Shown: in pieces, positions 8,482 through 17,797 of the stretch
Position numbering within the stretch: position 1 is the first letter of the stretch
How the letters are laid out: each line of letters opens with the position of its first letter
Source: Rhodospirillaceae bacterium
Lineage (GTDB): Bacteria; Pseudomonadota; Alphaproteobacteria; CACIAM-22H2
Length of the DNA stretch: 57,093 nucleotides
Assembly (NCBI GenBank): GCA_022843945.1
Contig: JALHMR010000033.1
Location: 1 to 57,093, forward strand
Reading direction: 5' to 3'
Translations under genes and position numbers: made by a program
Notes under the pieces: generated by a model
Told to the model about the DNA's origin: nothing
The model's input: only the letters and a program-made list of their open reading frames with translations
Databases searched by the model: none

Positions 8482-9585
8482 TCAGTTCACGTAGTCGTAC
8501 TTGCCGTCCTTCCACGCATAGACGCGGTAGGCCGGGGTCGTCACGTCGCCCTTGGCGTTGAAGCTGATCAGCCCCAGCACGGTATCGAAGGTGGCGCCGT
8601 TGAGGAACTTGAGCACGTCGTCGGTCTTCGTCGACTTCGCGCGGCTCACGGCCTGGGTATAGGCCTGGATCGCGGCGTAGGTATAGAGGGTGTAGCCCTC
8701 CGGGTCGTAGCCCTGCGCCTTGAACTTGTCGACGACCGGCTTGGCGACCGGGTTCTTACGCGGATCGGCGTCGAAGGTCATGATCGTGCCCTCGCCCGCC
8801 TTGCCGGTGATCGACCAGTACTCCTGGGTTACCAGCGCGTCGCCCGAGACGAGCACGGCGTTCAGGCCCTGCTCGCGCGCCTGCCGGATCATCAGGCCGG
8901 CTTCGGTGTGATAGCCGCCATAGTAGATGGCCTCGACGCGGGCCTGCTTCATCTTGCTGATCAGCGCGGTGAAGTCCTTGTCGCCCTGGGTCACCGCCTC
9001 GTACATCGCCTCGGTCACGCCCTTCTCGTTGATGCGCTTCTTGGCGAAATCGGCCAGGCCCTTGCCGTAGGCCGACTTGTCATGGATGACCGCGATCGGC
9101 TTGCCCTTGAAGTTGTCGACGATGTAGTCGCCGCCGACCACGCCCTGCTGGTCGTCACGGCCGCAGACGCGGAAGACGTTCTTGAACTTGGCGCCGCGCT
9201 CCGTGAGCGTCGGGTTGGTCGAGGCCGGCGAGATCTGAATGATCCCTTCCTCGGCGTAGACCTCGGAGGCCGGGATCGACGAGCCGGAGCAGAAATGCCC
9301 GGCTACGAAGCTCACCTTGCGCGAAGCGAGCTGGTTGGCGACGGCCACCGCCTGCTTCGGATCGCAGGCATCATCGCCGATCTCCAGCCGCAGCTTGCGG
9401 CCCATGACGCCGCCGCGGGCATTGATGTCGGCAACCGCCATCTGGGCGCCGCGCCGCATCTGCTCGCCGAAGGACGCGTACTGGCCGCTCATCGGCCCTG
9501 CGGTGGCGATGACGATATCCTGAGCCAGTGCCGGCGCCGCAAAGGCGAGCGCCGCGGCTACGATGCCGAAGCCTGCTTTTCGCAT
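8482..9585 (-). CDS. Branched-chain amino-acid type ABC transporter, periplasmic substrate-binding protein
   Basis: Periplasmic binding protein of the LivJ/LivK (type I) family that delivers ligand to the adjacent permease. A signal peptide (MRKAGFGIVAAALAFAAPALAQ) precedes IVIATAGPMSGQYASFGEQMRRGAQMAVADINA, the usual N-terminal lobe. The GHFCSGSSIPAS hinge and VIHDKSAYGKGLADF segments are also present. ATG 9585 has AGGGAG upstream. An earlier in-frame start would spoil the signal peptide. It is the last gene of the liv cluster. The ligand may be an amino acid, an amide or an aromatic acid and cannot be assigned from sequence. Confidence 0.9.
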   Translation of the reverse strand: MRKAGFGIVAAALAFAAPALAQDIVIATAGPMSGQYASFGEQMRRGAQMAVADINARGGVMGRKLRLEIGDDACDPKQAVAVANQLASRKVSFVAGHFCSGSSIPASEVYAEEGIIQISPASTNPTLTERGAKFKNVFRVCGRDDQQGVVGGDYIVDNFKGKPIAVIHDKSAYGKGLADFAKKRINEKGVTEAMYEAVTQGDKDFTALISKMKQARVEAIYYGGYHTEAGLMIRQAREQGLNAVLVSGDALVTQEYWSITGKAGEGTIMTFDADPRKNPVAKPVVDKFKAQGYDPEGYTLYTYAAIQAYTQAVSRAKSTKTDDVLKFLNGATFDTVLGLISFNAKGDVTTPAYRVYAWKDGKYDYVN

Positions 9586-9663
9586 GGTTTTTTCTCCCTG
9601 TGACGTGACAGGCCGGGACCGGCCCTGCCTCAACCTTAGTGCCGGGCGCGGCTTACGGCAATA

Positions 9664-10014
9664 TCAGGACGCCTTTTTGCGGGGCTTCCAGCCAAACGGC
9701 CCGGCCAGCTCGTAGAGCCACGGGTACTGCCGGACCATGTTGTGCGCCAGGGTGACGCGCCAGGCGAACCAAGCCACCGCCGACAGCCAGGCCCAGGCCA
9801 TGAGGAACGCCGGCAATGACAGCAAAGGTCCGCCGAACAGCGAGAAATCAAGGAAGCGCACCGCGAGCGCGAGCCCAAGAGCGCTGGCAACCGCCTGCCC
9901 CACCGGCCGCCAGGTATCGGCGATCGCCTGGCCGGTCAGGAAAGCGGCCAGGCCGAAGAGCAGGCCGGCCAGACCGACGAAAACCCCGAGCGAGCTGCCG
10001 AAGAGACTGGTCAT
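9664..10014 (-). CDS. Small membrane protein of liv cluster (DUF6867-like)
   Basis: A 116-residue protein with three hydrophobic segments (about residues 6–27, 36–56 and 61–80). It ends in a soluble tail with QYPWLYELAGPFGWKPRKK. From memory this pattern matches the DUF6867 family found next to liv-type transporters in alphaproteobacteria, but I cannot check it. It sits 10 bases after livF and 78 before the binding-protein gene, all on the same strand, so it is probably an accessory membrane component of the transporter. ATG 10014 is chosen because the upstream frame is not protein-like. Confidence 0.7.
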   Translation of the reverse strand: MTSLFGSSLGVFVGLAGLLFGLAAFLTGQAIADTWRPVGQAVASALGLALAVRFLDFSLFGGPLLSLPAFLMAWAWLSAVAWFAWRVTLAHNMVRQYPWLYELAGPFGWKPRKKAS

Positions 10015-10024
10015 ACGTATGTGC

Positions 10025-10741
10025 TCATGCGTGGACACCGCCCTCGAGATAGGCCGCGCGCACCTCGGGATTGGCCAGCAGCTCCGCGCCGCTGCCCGAC
10101 AACACGATGCGGCCGGTCTGCATGACGTAGCCGCGATGCGCCAGGCGCAGCGCATGGTAGGCGTTCTGCTCGACCAGCAGCACGGTCAGCCCCTGCGCCC
10201 GGTTGATCTCGGCGATGGCCGCGAAGATCTGCTTCACGATCATCGGGGCAAGGCCGAGCGATGGCTCGTCGAGCAGCAGCAGGCGCGGCCGGCCCATCAG
10301 GGCGCGGCCGATCGACAGCATCTGCTGCTCACCACCCGACAGCGTACCGCCGCGCTGGTCGCGGCGCTTGCGCAGGATCGGAAAGAGCGTGAACACCTTC
10401 TCGATGTCTGAAGCGAAATGCCCGGGGTCGGCGACCGTGGCGCCGATCTGCAGGTTCTCGAACACCGTGAGGCGGGCAAAAATACGCCGTCCCTCCGGCG
10501 CCTGGGCGATTCCGCGGCGGATGATCGAGAAGGTCTCCTCGCGCGTGATGTCTTCGCCATCGAAGCGGATGGAGCCTTCGGCGGCGCGCGGCCGGCCGCA
10601 GATAGTCATCAAAAGCGTCGACTTGCCCGCCCCGTTGGCGCCGATCAGGGTGACGATCTCGCCCTTCGCCACATCCAGCGTCACGCCGCGCAGCGCCTCG
10701 ATCGGCCCGTAGAAGGTATGGACGCCTTGGAGGTTGAGCAT
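10025..10741 (-). CDS. livF: Branched-chain amino-acid type ABC transporter ATP-binding protein LivF
   Basis: One of the two ATPases of the importer. Walker A GANGAGKST lies near residue 34, with QAPEGRRIFARLTVFENL as the LivF-typical segment, the signature LSGGEQQMLSIGRALM and Walker B LLLLDEPSLGLAP. It has 238 residues, a normal length. ATG 10741 starts MLNLQGVHTFYG, where homology begins. Two bases separate it from the livG stop. Confidence 0.95.
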   Translation of the reverse strand: MLNLQGVHTFYGPIEALRGVTLDVAKGEIVTLIGANGAGKSTLLMTICGRPRAAEGSIRFDGEDITREETFSIIRRGIAQAPEGRRIFARLTVFENLQIGATVADPGHFASDIEKVFTLFPILRKRRDQRGGTLSGGEQQMLSIGRALMGRPRLLLLDEPSLGLAPMIVKQIFAAIAEINRAQGLTVLLVEQNAYHALRLAHRGYVMQTGRIVLSGSGAELLANPEVRAAYLEGGVHA

Positions 10742-10743
10742 AA

Positions 10744-11553
10744 TCAGGCCACCGCGTCGCTCTCGGGCTCGCCGAGATAGGCGCGGATCACCGCTGGATC
10801 CTTGCGCACGGAATCGGGCGTACCGGCGGAGATTCGCTTGCCGTAGTCGAGCACCACGATGTGGTCCGAGATGCCCATGACGACGCTCATATCGTGCTCG
10901 ATGAGCAGCACGCCGATCTTCTCGGTCTCGCGGATCCCGGCGAGCAGCCGGTTGAGTTCCGCCGACTCCCGCGGGTTGAGGCCGGCGGCCGGCTCGTCGA
11001 GACAGAGCAGGACCGGCTGGGTACACATGGCGCGGGCTATTTCCAGCCGGCGCTGGTCGCCGTAGGGCAGGCTCCCGGCCTCGGCATTCGCCCGCATGAC
11101 CAGGCCGGTGCGCTCCAGCCAATGCCGGGCGCGGTCGACTGCTTCCTGCTCGGCATGGCGGTAGCGCGGCAGGCCGAACAGCGCGCCAACCGTGAAGCCC
11201 GACGCCTTCATCAGGAAATTGTGCTGCGCCACGATCAGGTTCTCGAGGAGCGTCATGCGCGGGAACAGGCGGATGTTCTGGAAAGTCCGCGCTACCCCGG
11301 CGCGGGCCGCGATGCGGAAACCTTCCATCTGCTCGAGCAGCAGCGGGCCGCTCGGGTGATGCAATGTCAGCCGGCCGACGGTCGGCTTGTAGAAGCCGGT
11401 CAGGCAGTTGAAGACGGTGGTCTTGCCGGCCCCGTTGGGGCCGATGATCGCCGTGATCTCGCCCTCTCGCGCCTCGAACGACAGATCGTCGACGGCCACG
11501 AGACCACCGAAGCGCATCGTCAGGTGCTCGATTTCGAGGAGCACCGGGTTCAT
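10744..11553 (-). CDS. livG: Branched-chain amino-acid type ABC transporter ATP-binding protein LivG
   Basis: Partner ATPase of LivF. Walker [10 protein letters not shown], the LivG-specific region [20 protein letters not shown], the degenerate signature [15 protein letters not shown] and Walker [14 protein letters not shown] are present, followed by [18 protein letters not shown] 11553 overlaps the livM TGA as ATGA. The product has 269 residues. An insertion relative to minimal ABC domains ([25 protein letters not shown]) is common in LivG. Confidence 0.95.
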   Translation of the reverse strand: MNPVLLEIEHLTMRFGGLVAVDDLSFEAREGEITAIIGPNGAGKTTVFNCLTGFYKPTVGRLTLHHPSGPLLLEQMEGFRIAARAGVARTFQNIRLFPRMTLLENLIVAQHNFLMKASGFTVGALFGLPRYRHAEQEAVDRARHWLERTGLVMRANAEAGSLPYGDQRRLEIARAMCTQPVLLCLDEPAAGLNPRESAELNRLLAGIRETEKIGVLLIEHDMSVVMGISDHIVVLDYGKRISAGTPDSVRKDPAVIRAYLGEPESDAVA

Positions 11554-12839
11554 GACGCGCCTGTCGCTTTCGGCAGCGGCAGCAGGATCGACGGATCGCG
11601 TCGCGACAGCAGTCCATGCGGCCGCCAGACCATGATGCCGATCATGGCCGCGCCGAACAGCACCATGCGCAGCTCGGCGAACTCGCGGGCGATTTCGGGC
11701 AGCACGACGAGGAGAATGGCAGCGAAAACGATGCCGATCTGGCTGCCCATGCCGCCCAGCACCACGACGGCGAGGATGAGCGCCGATTCGATGAAGGTGA
11801 AGCTCTCGGGCGAGATGAAGCCTTGGCGTGCCGCGAAGAACGAGCCGGCAAAGCCGCCGAACATCGCGCCAATGGCGAACGCCGTCAGTTTCGTATTGGT
11901 CGGGTTGATGCCCAGCGCCCGGCAGGCGATCTCGTCCTCGCGCAAGGCCTCCCAGGCGCGGCCGACCGGCAGCCGGCGGATGCGCAGGGTGAAGGCGTTG
12001 GTGATCAACGCCAGTACGAGAATGACGAAATAGAGAAAAGCCAGGCGGTGATAGGAAGAGAACTCGAGACCAAAGAACTCGTGGAAGGCGGTTTCTCCCG
12101 CCTCCGGCGTGCGCGTGAACGGCAAGCCGAAGAACGAAGGGCGCGGGATGCTGGTCAGGCCGTTGGGCCCGCCGGTGAAGCTCTGCCAGTTGACCAGCAC
12201 GATGCGGATCATCTCGCCGAAGCCGAGCGTGACGATCGCCAGATAGTCGCCCCGCAGGCGCAGGACGGGGAAGCCGAGCAGCACGCCGAACAAGGCCGCG
12301 AAAATGCCGGCCAGCGGCAGGCACTCCCAGAAATTGAGACCGAAGTTGCGCGCCAGCAGGGCGAAGCTGTAAGCGCCGACGGCGTAGAAGGCGACGTAAC
12401 CGAGATCGAGCAGGCCGGCGAGGCCGACCACGATGTTCAGTCCCCAGCCGAGCATGACGTAGATCAGCACGGTGGTCGCCACGTCGATGATGTAGCGGTC
12501 CGTGAACGGCAGGAACGGCAGCACGACCGCCACCGTCACCGCCGCAGCCCCGAAGAACTTCATCAAGGTGAACCGGCCATCGACCGCCACATGCGCCGGC
12601 TCCCGCCGCGGCTTGAGGCGCCACGCGGGCGGCCACAAGGCCAGAGCCAGCCGGCCGGCGAACACAGCCGCGACGGCGATGGCGACCCAGTCGAAGCGGG
12701 TCTTGGCCACCAGCGAACCGCCCTCATCGACTGTGTAGAACCCGACCATCGGGATCGCCAGGGCCAGCGCGACGACGGCGGCTACGGCCGCCTCCTTGAG
12801 GGCCGCTGGCAACGGAGAGGGAGCGGCCGCCGCGATCAC
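11550..12839 (-). CDS. livM: Branched-chain amino-acid type ABC transporter permease LivM
   Basis: Inner-membrane permease with about ten hydrophobic segments. Diagnostic pieces are [48 protein letters not shown] and [21 protein letters not shown], the cytoplasmic loop that contacts the ATPase. The start is GTG 12839, giving 429 residues including an N-terminal extension of about 100 residues with two extra membrane spans, which many alphaproteobacterial LivM proteins share. It begins two bases after the livH stop. Confidence 0.94.
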   Translation of the reverse strand: MIAAAAPSPLPAALKEAAVAAVVALALAIPMVGFYTVDEGGSLVAKTRFDWVAIAVAAVFAGRLALALWPPAWRLKPRREPAHVAVDGRFTLMKFFGAAAVTVAVVLPFLPFTDRYIIDVATTVLIYVMLGWGLNIVVGLAGLLDLGYVAFYAVGAYSFALLARNFGLNFWECLPLAGIFAALFGVLLGFPVLRLRGDYLAIVTLGFGEMIRIVLVNWQSFTGGPNGLTSIPRPSFFGLPFTRTPEAGETAFHEFFGLEFSSYHRLAFLYFVILVLALITNAFTLRIRRLPVGRAWEALREDEIACRALGINPTNTKLTAFAIGAMFGGFAGSFFAARQGFISPESFTFIESALILAVVVLGGMGSQIGIVFAAILLVVLPEIAREFAELRMVLFGAAMIGIMVWRPHGLLSRRDPSILLPLPKATGAS

Positions 12840-12841
12840 GC

Positions 12842-13756
12842 TCAGACCTTCTCAACTTCCGGCCGGCCGAGCAGGCCGGTCGGCCGGAAGATCAGCACCA
12901 GGATGAGGATCGAGAACGTCGCGAGATCCTTGTACTCGATGGTGAAGTAGGCGGACCAGAACGCCTCGACCAGGCCGATCAGCAGGCCGCCGAGCATCGC
13001 GCCCGGCAGCGATCCGATGCCGCCGAGAACCGCGGCCGCGAAGGCCTTAATGCCCGCCTGAAAGCCGATATAGAAATCGATCACGCCGTAGTAGAGCGTG
13101 ACCATCACCCCGGCGACGGCCGCCAGGCCAGCCCCGATGACGAAGGTCAGCGAGATCGTGCGGTCGACATTGATGCCGACCAGCGAAGCCATGGTGAGAT
13201 CCTGCTCGCAGGCGCGCTGCGCTCGGCCCAGCGCCGTGCGGGTGATGAGCAGGGAAAACCCCACCATCAACACCACCGTCGTGAGGATGATCAGGATCTG
13301 GATATAGGACAGCGACACCGTGAAGTGGGAACTGCTCATCAGCGTGAGGCCGCCGGTGACGATCGGCTGTATCGGCTTGACCCGCGCCCCCTGCAGGACC
13401 TGCACGTAGTTCTGCAGGAAGATCGACATGCCGATCGCCGAGATCAGCGGCGCCAGACGGAACGAGCCGCGCAGCGGCCGGTAGGCGATGCGTTCGACCG
13501 CCCAACCGTAGACCGAGGTGAAGAGGATCGCCACGATCAGCACGATCAGGATGGCGAAGGGCACCGAGCTGATGCCGAGCATCGACAGGATGGTGAAGCC
13601 GATGACGGCGATGAAGGCGCCGATCATGTAGATTTCGCCATGGGCGAAATTGATCATGCCGATGATGCCGTAGACCATCGTATAGCCGATGGCCACGAGA
13701 CCGTAGATCGCGCCCAACGTCAGTCCGTTGATCGCCTGCTGGAGAAAATACTCCAT
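12842..13756 (-). CDS. livH: Branched-chain amino-acid type ABC transporter permease LivH
   Basis: Second membrane subunit of the importer, 304 residues. It shows [37 protein letters not shown] at the N-terminus and the ATPase-contact loop [25 protein letters not shown]. First gene of the livHMGF cluster. Upstream (13757–13890) a weak TTGATC lies in front of a GTTAAC-containing A+T patch that could hold its promoter. No clear -10 is visible. Confidence 0.95.
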   Translation of the reverse strand: MEYFLQQAINGLTLGAIYGLVAIGYTMVYGIIGMINFAHGEIYMIGAFIAVIGFTILSMLGISSVPFAILIVLIVAILFTSVYGWAVERIAYRPLRGSFRLAPLISAIGMSIFLQNYVQVLQGARVKPIQPIVTGGLTLMSSSHFTVSLSYIQILIILTTVVLMVGFSLLITRTALGRAQRACEQDLTMASLVGINVDRTISLTFVIGAGLAAVAGVMVTLYYGVIDFYIGFQAGIKAFAAAVLGGIGSLPGAMLGGLLIGLVEAFWSAYFTIEYKDLATFSILILVLIFRPTGLLGRPEVEKV

Positions 13757-13890
13757 CCGCTCGCCGGTCTCCCGCTAACGCCGCCGGGCCCGCTTGGGTC
13801 CCGAGTCCCTGCTTATTTTGACTGTAGTTAACACGCCGCCGCGCCAGATCAAGCGAAAGCGGTATCACGGGCCCGCCGGCAACGGGACGA

Positions 13891-15036
13891 TTAAGAGGTG
13901 CGCTTCGTCGGAATGGTGAAAGTGACGTCCGTACCCTTGTCGGGCACGCTGGCGATGCGCAGCGTCCCGCCATGGAGCGCCACGAGCGCCCGGGCGATCG
14001 GCAGGCCGAGGCCCGTACCCACATAGCCGCCGTCAGGCGGCCGCTTCGGCTGCCGGAAGGGCAGCATGGCCTCCACTGCCTCCGCCTCGGTCATGCCGAT
14101 ACCGGTATCGCTGACCATAACGGCCAGGTTACCGCCCTCGGCATTCTGCAGGCGCACCGTCACCCGGCCACCGCGGGGCGTGAACTTCACGGCGTTCATG
14201 AGCAGGTTGACCAGAACCTGCTTGATCTTGGTCGCATCGATGCGAACCGTAGGCCACGGACCGCCGAGCTCGTCGGCGAGCGTCACGCCGGCGCGGTCCG
14301 CCTGCCCGGCCACCAGGCGCAGGCTGGCCTTCACGACGTCCGTCGGAGACGCCGATTCCAGGCGCATCGCCATCTCGCCTGATTCGACCTTCGCGTAGTC
14401 GAGGATGTCGTTGATGATGCGCAGCAGGTGCTGGCCGGATGCCATAATGTCTTCGGCATAGCCGACGTAGCGCTGGTTGAGCTCCCCGAACATCTGCCCG
14501 GTGATGATCTCCGAGAAGCCGATGATGGCATTCAGCGGCGTGCGCAGTTCGTGCGCCATGCTGGCGACCAGCTGGTTCATGCCGTCGGTCGCATGGGCGG
14601 AGGTCGACTTCTCGTCGGCCAGGATGGCGGTCGCATCGAGCGCGCGCGCCAGCACGCCGAGCAGCCGCTGCGCCGGCAGCGGCACCGTTCGCAGTTCGAT
14701 CTCGATCGACGTTCCATCGAGGCGAAGCAGCCGCGAGCGGCGCCAGGCCGCCGGCGCGGCACCAGTCCCTTTGCTGCCGCTGACCAGCGCCTGGTGAATG
14801 GAGCGGGCGTCGAAGAAGCGATCGAGGCGCTGACCGACGACGTCCCCAGGCCAGGTCGCGCCGATGAGCGCCGCGCCCGGCCGGTTCACGTACTGGATCG
14901 CGTCCTCAAACACGAGGGCCGCGAGATCGGACGTCGCCTCAAGGAGAGCCCAGGCGGGAGCATCGGCAGAAATACCCGCCTCCGGAGCAGCCGGCGGGTG
15001 GTCAGGAGCGGCAGGTTTTGCACCTTTGCGGGTCAT
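13891..15036 (-). CDS. Soluble PAS-type sensor histidine kinase
   Basis: A cytoplasmic histidine kinase without membrane segments. Residues about 26–140 form a PAS-like sensor (ALVFEDAIQYVNRPGAALIG). HisKA follows with the phosphoacceptor His162 in SMAHELRTPLNAIIGFSEI. The ATPase domain has the N box (LLMNAVKFTPRGG), G1 (SDTGIGM) and G2 (GTGLGLPIARALVALHGG). The start overlaps the stop of the pentapeptide-repeat gene as ATGA (15033–15036), so the two are translationally coupled. No response regulator lies nearby. The signal and output are unknown. Confidence 0.9.
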   Translation of the reverse strand: MTRKGAKPAAPDHPPAAPEAGISADAPAWALLEATSDLAALVFEDAIQYVNRPGAALIGATWPGDVVGQRLDRFFDARSIHQALVSGSKGTGAAPAAWRRSRLLRLDGTSIEIELRTVPLPAQRLLGVLARALDATAILADEKSTSAHATDGMNQLVASMAHELRTPLNAIIGFSEIITGQMFGELNQRYVGYAEDIMASGQHLLRIINDILDYAKVESGEMAMRLESASPTDVVKASLRLVAGQADRAGVTLADELGGPWPTVRIDATKIKQVLVNLLMNAVKFTPRGGRVTVRLQNAEGGNLAVMVSDTGIGMTEAEAVEAMLPFRQPKRPPDGGYVGTGLGLPIARALVALHGGTLRIASVPDKGTDVTFTIPTKRTS

Positions 15037-16418
15037 GCTGCCAGCCCCGACACGCCGCGCAGATCGGCGCCGGCGAGACTGGCGCCGGGCAACGCCGCGC
15101 CGTCAAAACAGGCGTTGCGCAGGTCAGCACCATCCAGGTTCGCGCCAGCCAGATCCGCGCGCGACAGATCCGCGCCTTCGAGGCAGGCCTGCTTCAGGTT
15201 CGCCCCGGCCAGCTTGGCGCCGACCAGGTTCGCGCCGCGCAGATTCGCGTTCACGGTCACTTGTCCGGCGCCGACCTTGAGCAACGGGCTGAGATCGGCC
15301 GAGCGCAAGTCGGCGTCCATCAGCTTGGCATCCGACAGCACCGCGCCCCGCATATCCGCCTTGAAGAAGATCGCCTGGCGCAAATCGGCGCCGCTGAAAT
15401 CGCAGCGCATCAGCGCCGCCTCGTTGAAGCGGGCGCCGAGCAGGAAGGCGCCGGCGAAGGACGCGGCCGCCAGGCGCTTGCGGCTGAAATCCTGCCCGTG
15501 CAGATCGGCCTTGTCGAAGCGCGCGTATTGGCCCTGCTTGGTGGCGCTCTCGAGCCACAGGTGATGGAAACCGGTCACCGCCTCGATATCGCCGAGCGCG
15601 GCATAGGCCGCACCTTCGTTGCGGATCGCTTCCTTGAGCAGGCCGCTCTCGAGGATATCCTTGTCGATAATGGCATCCGTGAAATCGGCGCCCTTCATGT
15701 CGACGCCCCAGAGCTGGACGCCCTTCATGATCGCGCCCTGGAAATTGGCGCCCGCCGCCTTGCAGCCGGAGAGCACCGCGCCCTCGAGATTGGCGTTGGT
15801 GAAATTGGCGGCCCGCAGGTCGGCGTTGCGGAAATTGGCGCCCTTGAGGGAGGCGTTGGTGAAGTCCGCGCGCAGCACGAACGACCCGCCGAGCTTGGCG
15901 CTCGACAGGTCCGCACCCTTGGCGTCGATCACCGACAGGTCGGTGGCCGCCGTGCCGGCTTCGTGGTTGACCGGGATGAGCCCCCTCTGGACCCGGGCCA
16001 GGACGGCCTCGCGAATGTCCGCATCGGCCATGGTGGCGCCGTTGAGCGAGGCGCCGCGGAAGGCGGCGCCGCGCAGATCGGAGCGCGTCAGGTCGGCGCC
16101 ATCGAGATTGGCGCGACGCAAATCGGCAGCGAACAGGTTGGCGCGCGCCATCCTGGTCTTGCGGAACTGACAGCCCGCCAGCTTCGCGCCGACCAGGTCG
16201 ATCTCGGTCAGCGTTCGGCTGCTGAAATCGCTGTTCTCAAAGCTGTGATGCGCCAGCAGCGCGCGGCGGCCGCCGGGGATGCCCTTGACGAACTTCTCAT
16301 GCGAGAGGAGCGCCGCGGTGAGTTCCGCGGGATTGAGCTCCTTCCACGTCAGCTCGCCCACCGGCTTCGCGTTGGCCGATGTCGCCCGACTATCGATCGA
16401 TGAAACCGGATCGGACAT
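15033..16418 (-). CDS. Pentapeptide-repeat protein coupled to a histidine kinase
   Basis: A 461-residue protein built mainly of A(D/N)LXX pentapeptide repeats, which fold as a right-handed quadrilateral beta-helix. After a non-repeat N-terminus (about residues 1–55, GELTWKELNPAELTAALLSHEKFVKG) there are two repeat blocks. A helical insertion of about 60 residues (ILESGLLKEAIRNEGAAYAALGDIEAVTGFHHLW) separates them. There is no signal peptide, so it is cytoplasmic. It directly precedes and overlaps the kinase gene, which suggests it is a scaffold or sensor partner of that kinase. Some pentapeptide proteins protect gyrase, but nothing here points to that. Confidence 0.88.
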   Translation of the reverse strand: MSDPVSSIDSRATSANAKPVGELTWKELNPAELTAALLSHEKFVKGIPGGRRALLAHHSFENSDFSSRTLTEIDLVGAKLAGCQFRKTRMARANLFAADLRRANLDGADLTRSDLRGAAFRGASLNGATMADADIREAVLARVQRGLIPVNHEAGTAATDLSVIDAKGADLSSAKLGGSFVLRADFTNASLKGANFRNADLRAANFTNANLEGAVLSGCKAAGANFQGAIMKGVQLWGVDMKGADFTDAIIDKDILESGLLKEAIRNEGAAYAALGDIEAVTGFHHLWLESATKQGQYARFDKADLHGQDFSRKRLAAASFAGAFLLGARFNEAALMRCDFSGADLRQAIFFKADMRGAVLSDAKLMDADLRSADLSPLLKVGAGQVTVNANLRGANLVGAKLAGANLKQACLEGADLSRADLAGANLDGADLRNACFDGAALPGASLAGADLRGVSGLAA

Positions 16419-16569
16419 TTCTCGTGCCGTACCTGCCGTACCTATTGCCCTTCAGGCGAACAGGGGTTGCCTTTGGCCGACACCAAAGCGGCCCCGATAA
16501 AACTAAGGAAAGAACTTTAACGATTATCTAAAGATAGGGGAGATTTTCCATAGTCGGCCGGCCCGACCG

Positions 16570-16761
16570 TCATTCCTTAGCCTGCCGGGCCCGTCGATCG
16601 AGCACATATTGAAGCTTGCGCAGCGCCGTGACACGCAACTGCGACTCCGGAGCGCGCGGCGAACCGACGATCGAGACCTCGACGAGTGAGACAGGGTCGA
16701 AGGCGGTTACCTTGACCGAATTACCCACCCGGTGAAACTCGAAGAGCACCTCTCGTGGCAT
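16570..16761 (-). CDS. Small conserved protein (DUF6898-like)
   Basis: A 63-residue protein with the dense pattern PREVLFEFHRVGNSVKVTAFDP followed by EVSIVGSP and a C-terminal helix ALRKLQYVLDRRAR. From memory this matches a short conserved alphaproteobacterial family (DUF6898). No function is known to me. ATG 16761 is used. A TTG nine codons upstream (16788) is the only longer option. It stands alone between the pentapeptide gene and the divergent thioesterase gene. Confidence 0.7.
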   Translation of the reverse strand: MPREVLFEFHRVGNSVKVTAFDPVSLVEVSIVGSPRAPESQLRVTALRKLQYVLDRRARQAKE

Positions 16762-16881
16762 GACCCATCCCGGCGAATCGTCTGCCAAAAGATAGCGCTT
16801 TCTTGAAACGCTTGCCGCATTCAGGCCGGCGGCGTAAAATTACTTTAGATTTAAAATAATTCGGGACGCCCGGGCGCAAGC

Positions 16882-17328
16882 ATGAAGAGCGCGATTTTCA
16901 GCCGCGAGCGGAAGATCCGGTTTTCGCATTCCGATCCGGCCGGCATCGTCTATTACCCGGATTATTTCGACATGTTTAACGGCGTGATCGAAGACTGGTT
17001 CGAGACGCTCGGAGTCGATATCCCGACGCAGATCACCCGGCATCGTCGTGGCTTTCCCACGGTCCGCGCGGAGTGCGATTTTTTCGTGCCCAGCCGCATG
17101 GGCGAGACGCTGACCTTCGCCCTACGGGTGGCGAAGATCGGGCGCAGCTCGGTCACGCTGGTCATCCACGGCCATGCCGGCGAGGTCGAGCGGCTCCGTG
17201 CCACGCTGGTCCTGGTCGTCGTTTCGCAGGACACGGGCAAATCGATCGCCATGCCCGATGAGATGCGCCGCGCCTTTACCGCGTATCAGAGCGCGACCCA
17301 GGACACGAAAGCGGAAGCCCCAGCATGA
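16882..17328 (+). CDS. Acyl-CoA thioesterase, 4-hydroxybenzoyl-CoA thioesterase family
   Basis: Hot-dog-fold thioesterase of 148 residues. The RFSHSDPAGIVYYPDYFDMFNGVIEDWF segment carries the catalytic Asp of the DPAGIVYYP motif typical of 4-hydroxybenzoyl-CoA and related thioesterases. It overlaps the next gene (RidA) as ATGA and heads a plus-strand group with RidA and an acyl-CoA dehydrogenase. That context suggests aromatic or lysine-derived acyl-CoA catabolism. The exact substrate is unknown. Confidence 0.88.
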   Translation: MKSAIFSRERKIRFSHSDPAGIVYYPDYFDMFNGVIEDWFETLGVDIPTQITRHRRGFPTVRAECDFFVPSRMGETLTFALRVAKIGRSSVTLVIHGHAGEVERLRATLVLVVVSQDTGKSIAMPDEMRRAFTAYQSATQDTKAEAPA

Positions 17329-17723
17329 ACCGCACCCTTTTGCCGCCCGGCTGGAAGAAGCCCAAGGGCTACGCCAACGGCATCGCCGCCCGTGGGACGC
17401 TCGTCTTCGTCGCCGGACAGATCGGCTGGAACGAGCGGGAAGAGTTCGAGACCGACGAGTTCGTCGGCCAGGTCCGGCAGGCCCTGGAGAACATCGTCGC
17501 GGTGCTCAAGGCTGCCGGCGCCGGCCCGGAGCATGTGACTCGCCTGACCTGGTACGTCACCGACAAGCAGGAATACCTCGCCGCGCTGGCCGGTGTGGGC
17601 GCTGCCTATCGCGACATCATGGGCCGTAACTACCCGGCCATGACGCTGATCGAGGCGCGGGCCCTGGTCGAGGATCGGGCCAAGGTCGAGATCGAAGCGA
17701 CCGCCGTGATCCCCGAAATTTGA
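17325..17723 (+). CDS. RidA/YjgF family enamine/imine deaminase
   Basis: A 132-residue RidA-fold protein. Family members hydrolyse reactive enamine or imine intermediates, or act in specific catabolic pathways. Visible motifs are [43 protein letters not shown] and a C-terminal [11 protein letters not shown]. The conserved arginine of the active RidA group (in the usual NRP-type segment) is not obvious: the matching region reads [22 protein letters not shown]. It may be a catabolic paralogue rather than canonical RidA. It overlaps the thioesterase by ATGA. Confidence 0.88.
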   Translation: MNRTLLPPGWKKPKGYANGIAARGTLVFVAGQIGWNEREEFETDEFVGQVRQALENIVAVLKAAGAGPEHVTRLTWYVTDKQEYLAALAGVGAAYRDIMGRNYPAMTLIEARALVEDRAKVEIEATAVIPEI

Positions 17724-17797
17724 GCCAAGCCGCCGGCGGCTGGATTTCCTCCCGCCCCCGGCCTACTTTTCGTCCTGAGGCCTCACGGAGCCCCGTC

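Noticed and set aside
10025-12636. Long fused frames over livF and livG
   Set aside because: The N-terminal parts are out-of-frame readings of the preceding gene. Family starts at 10741 and 11553 give normal-size proteins.
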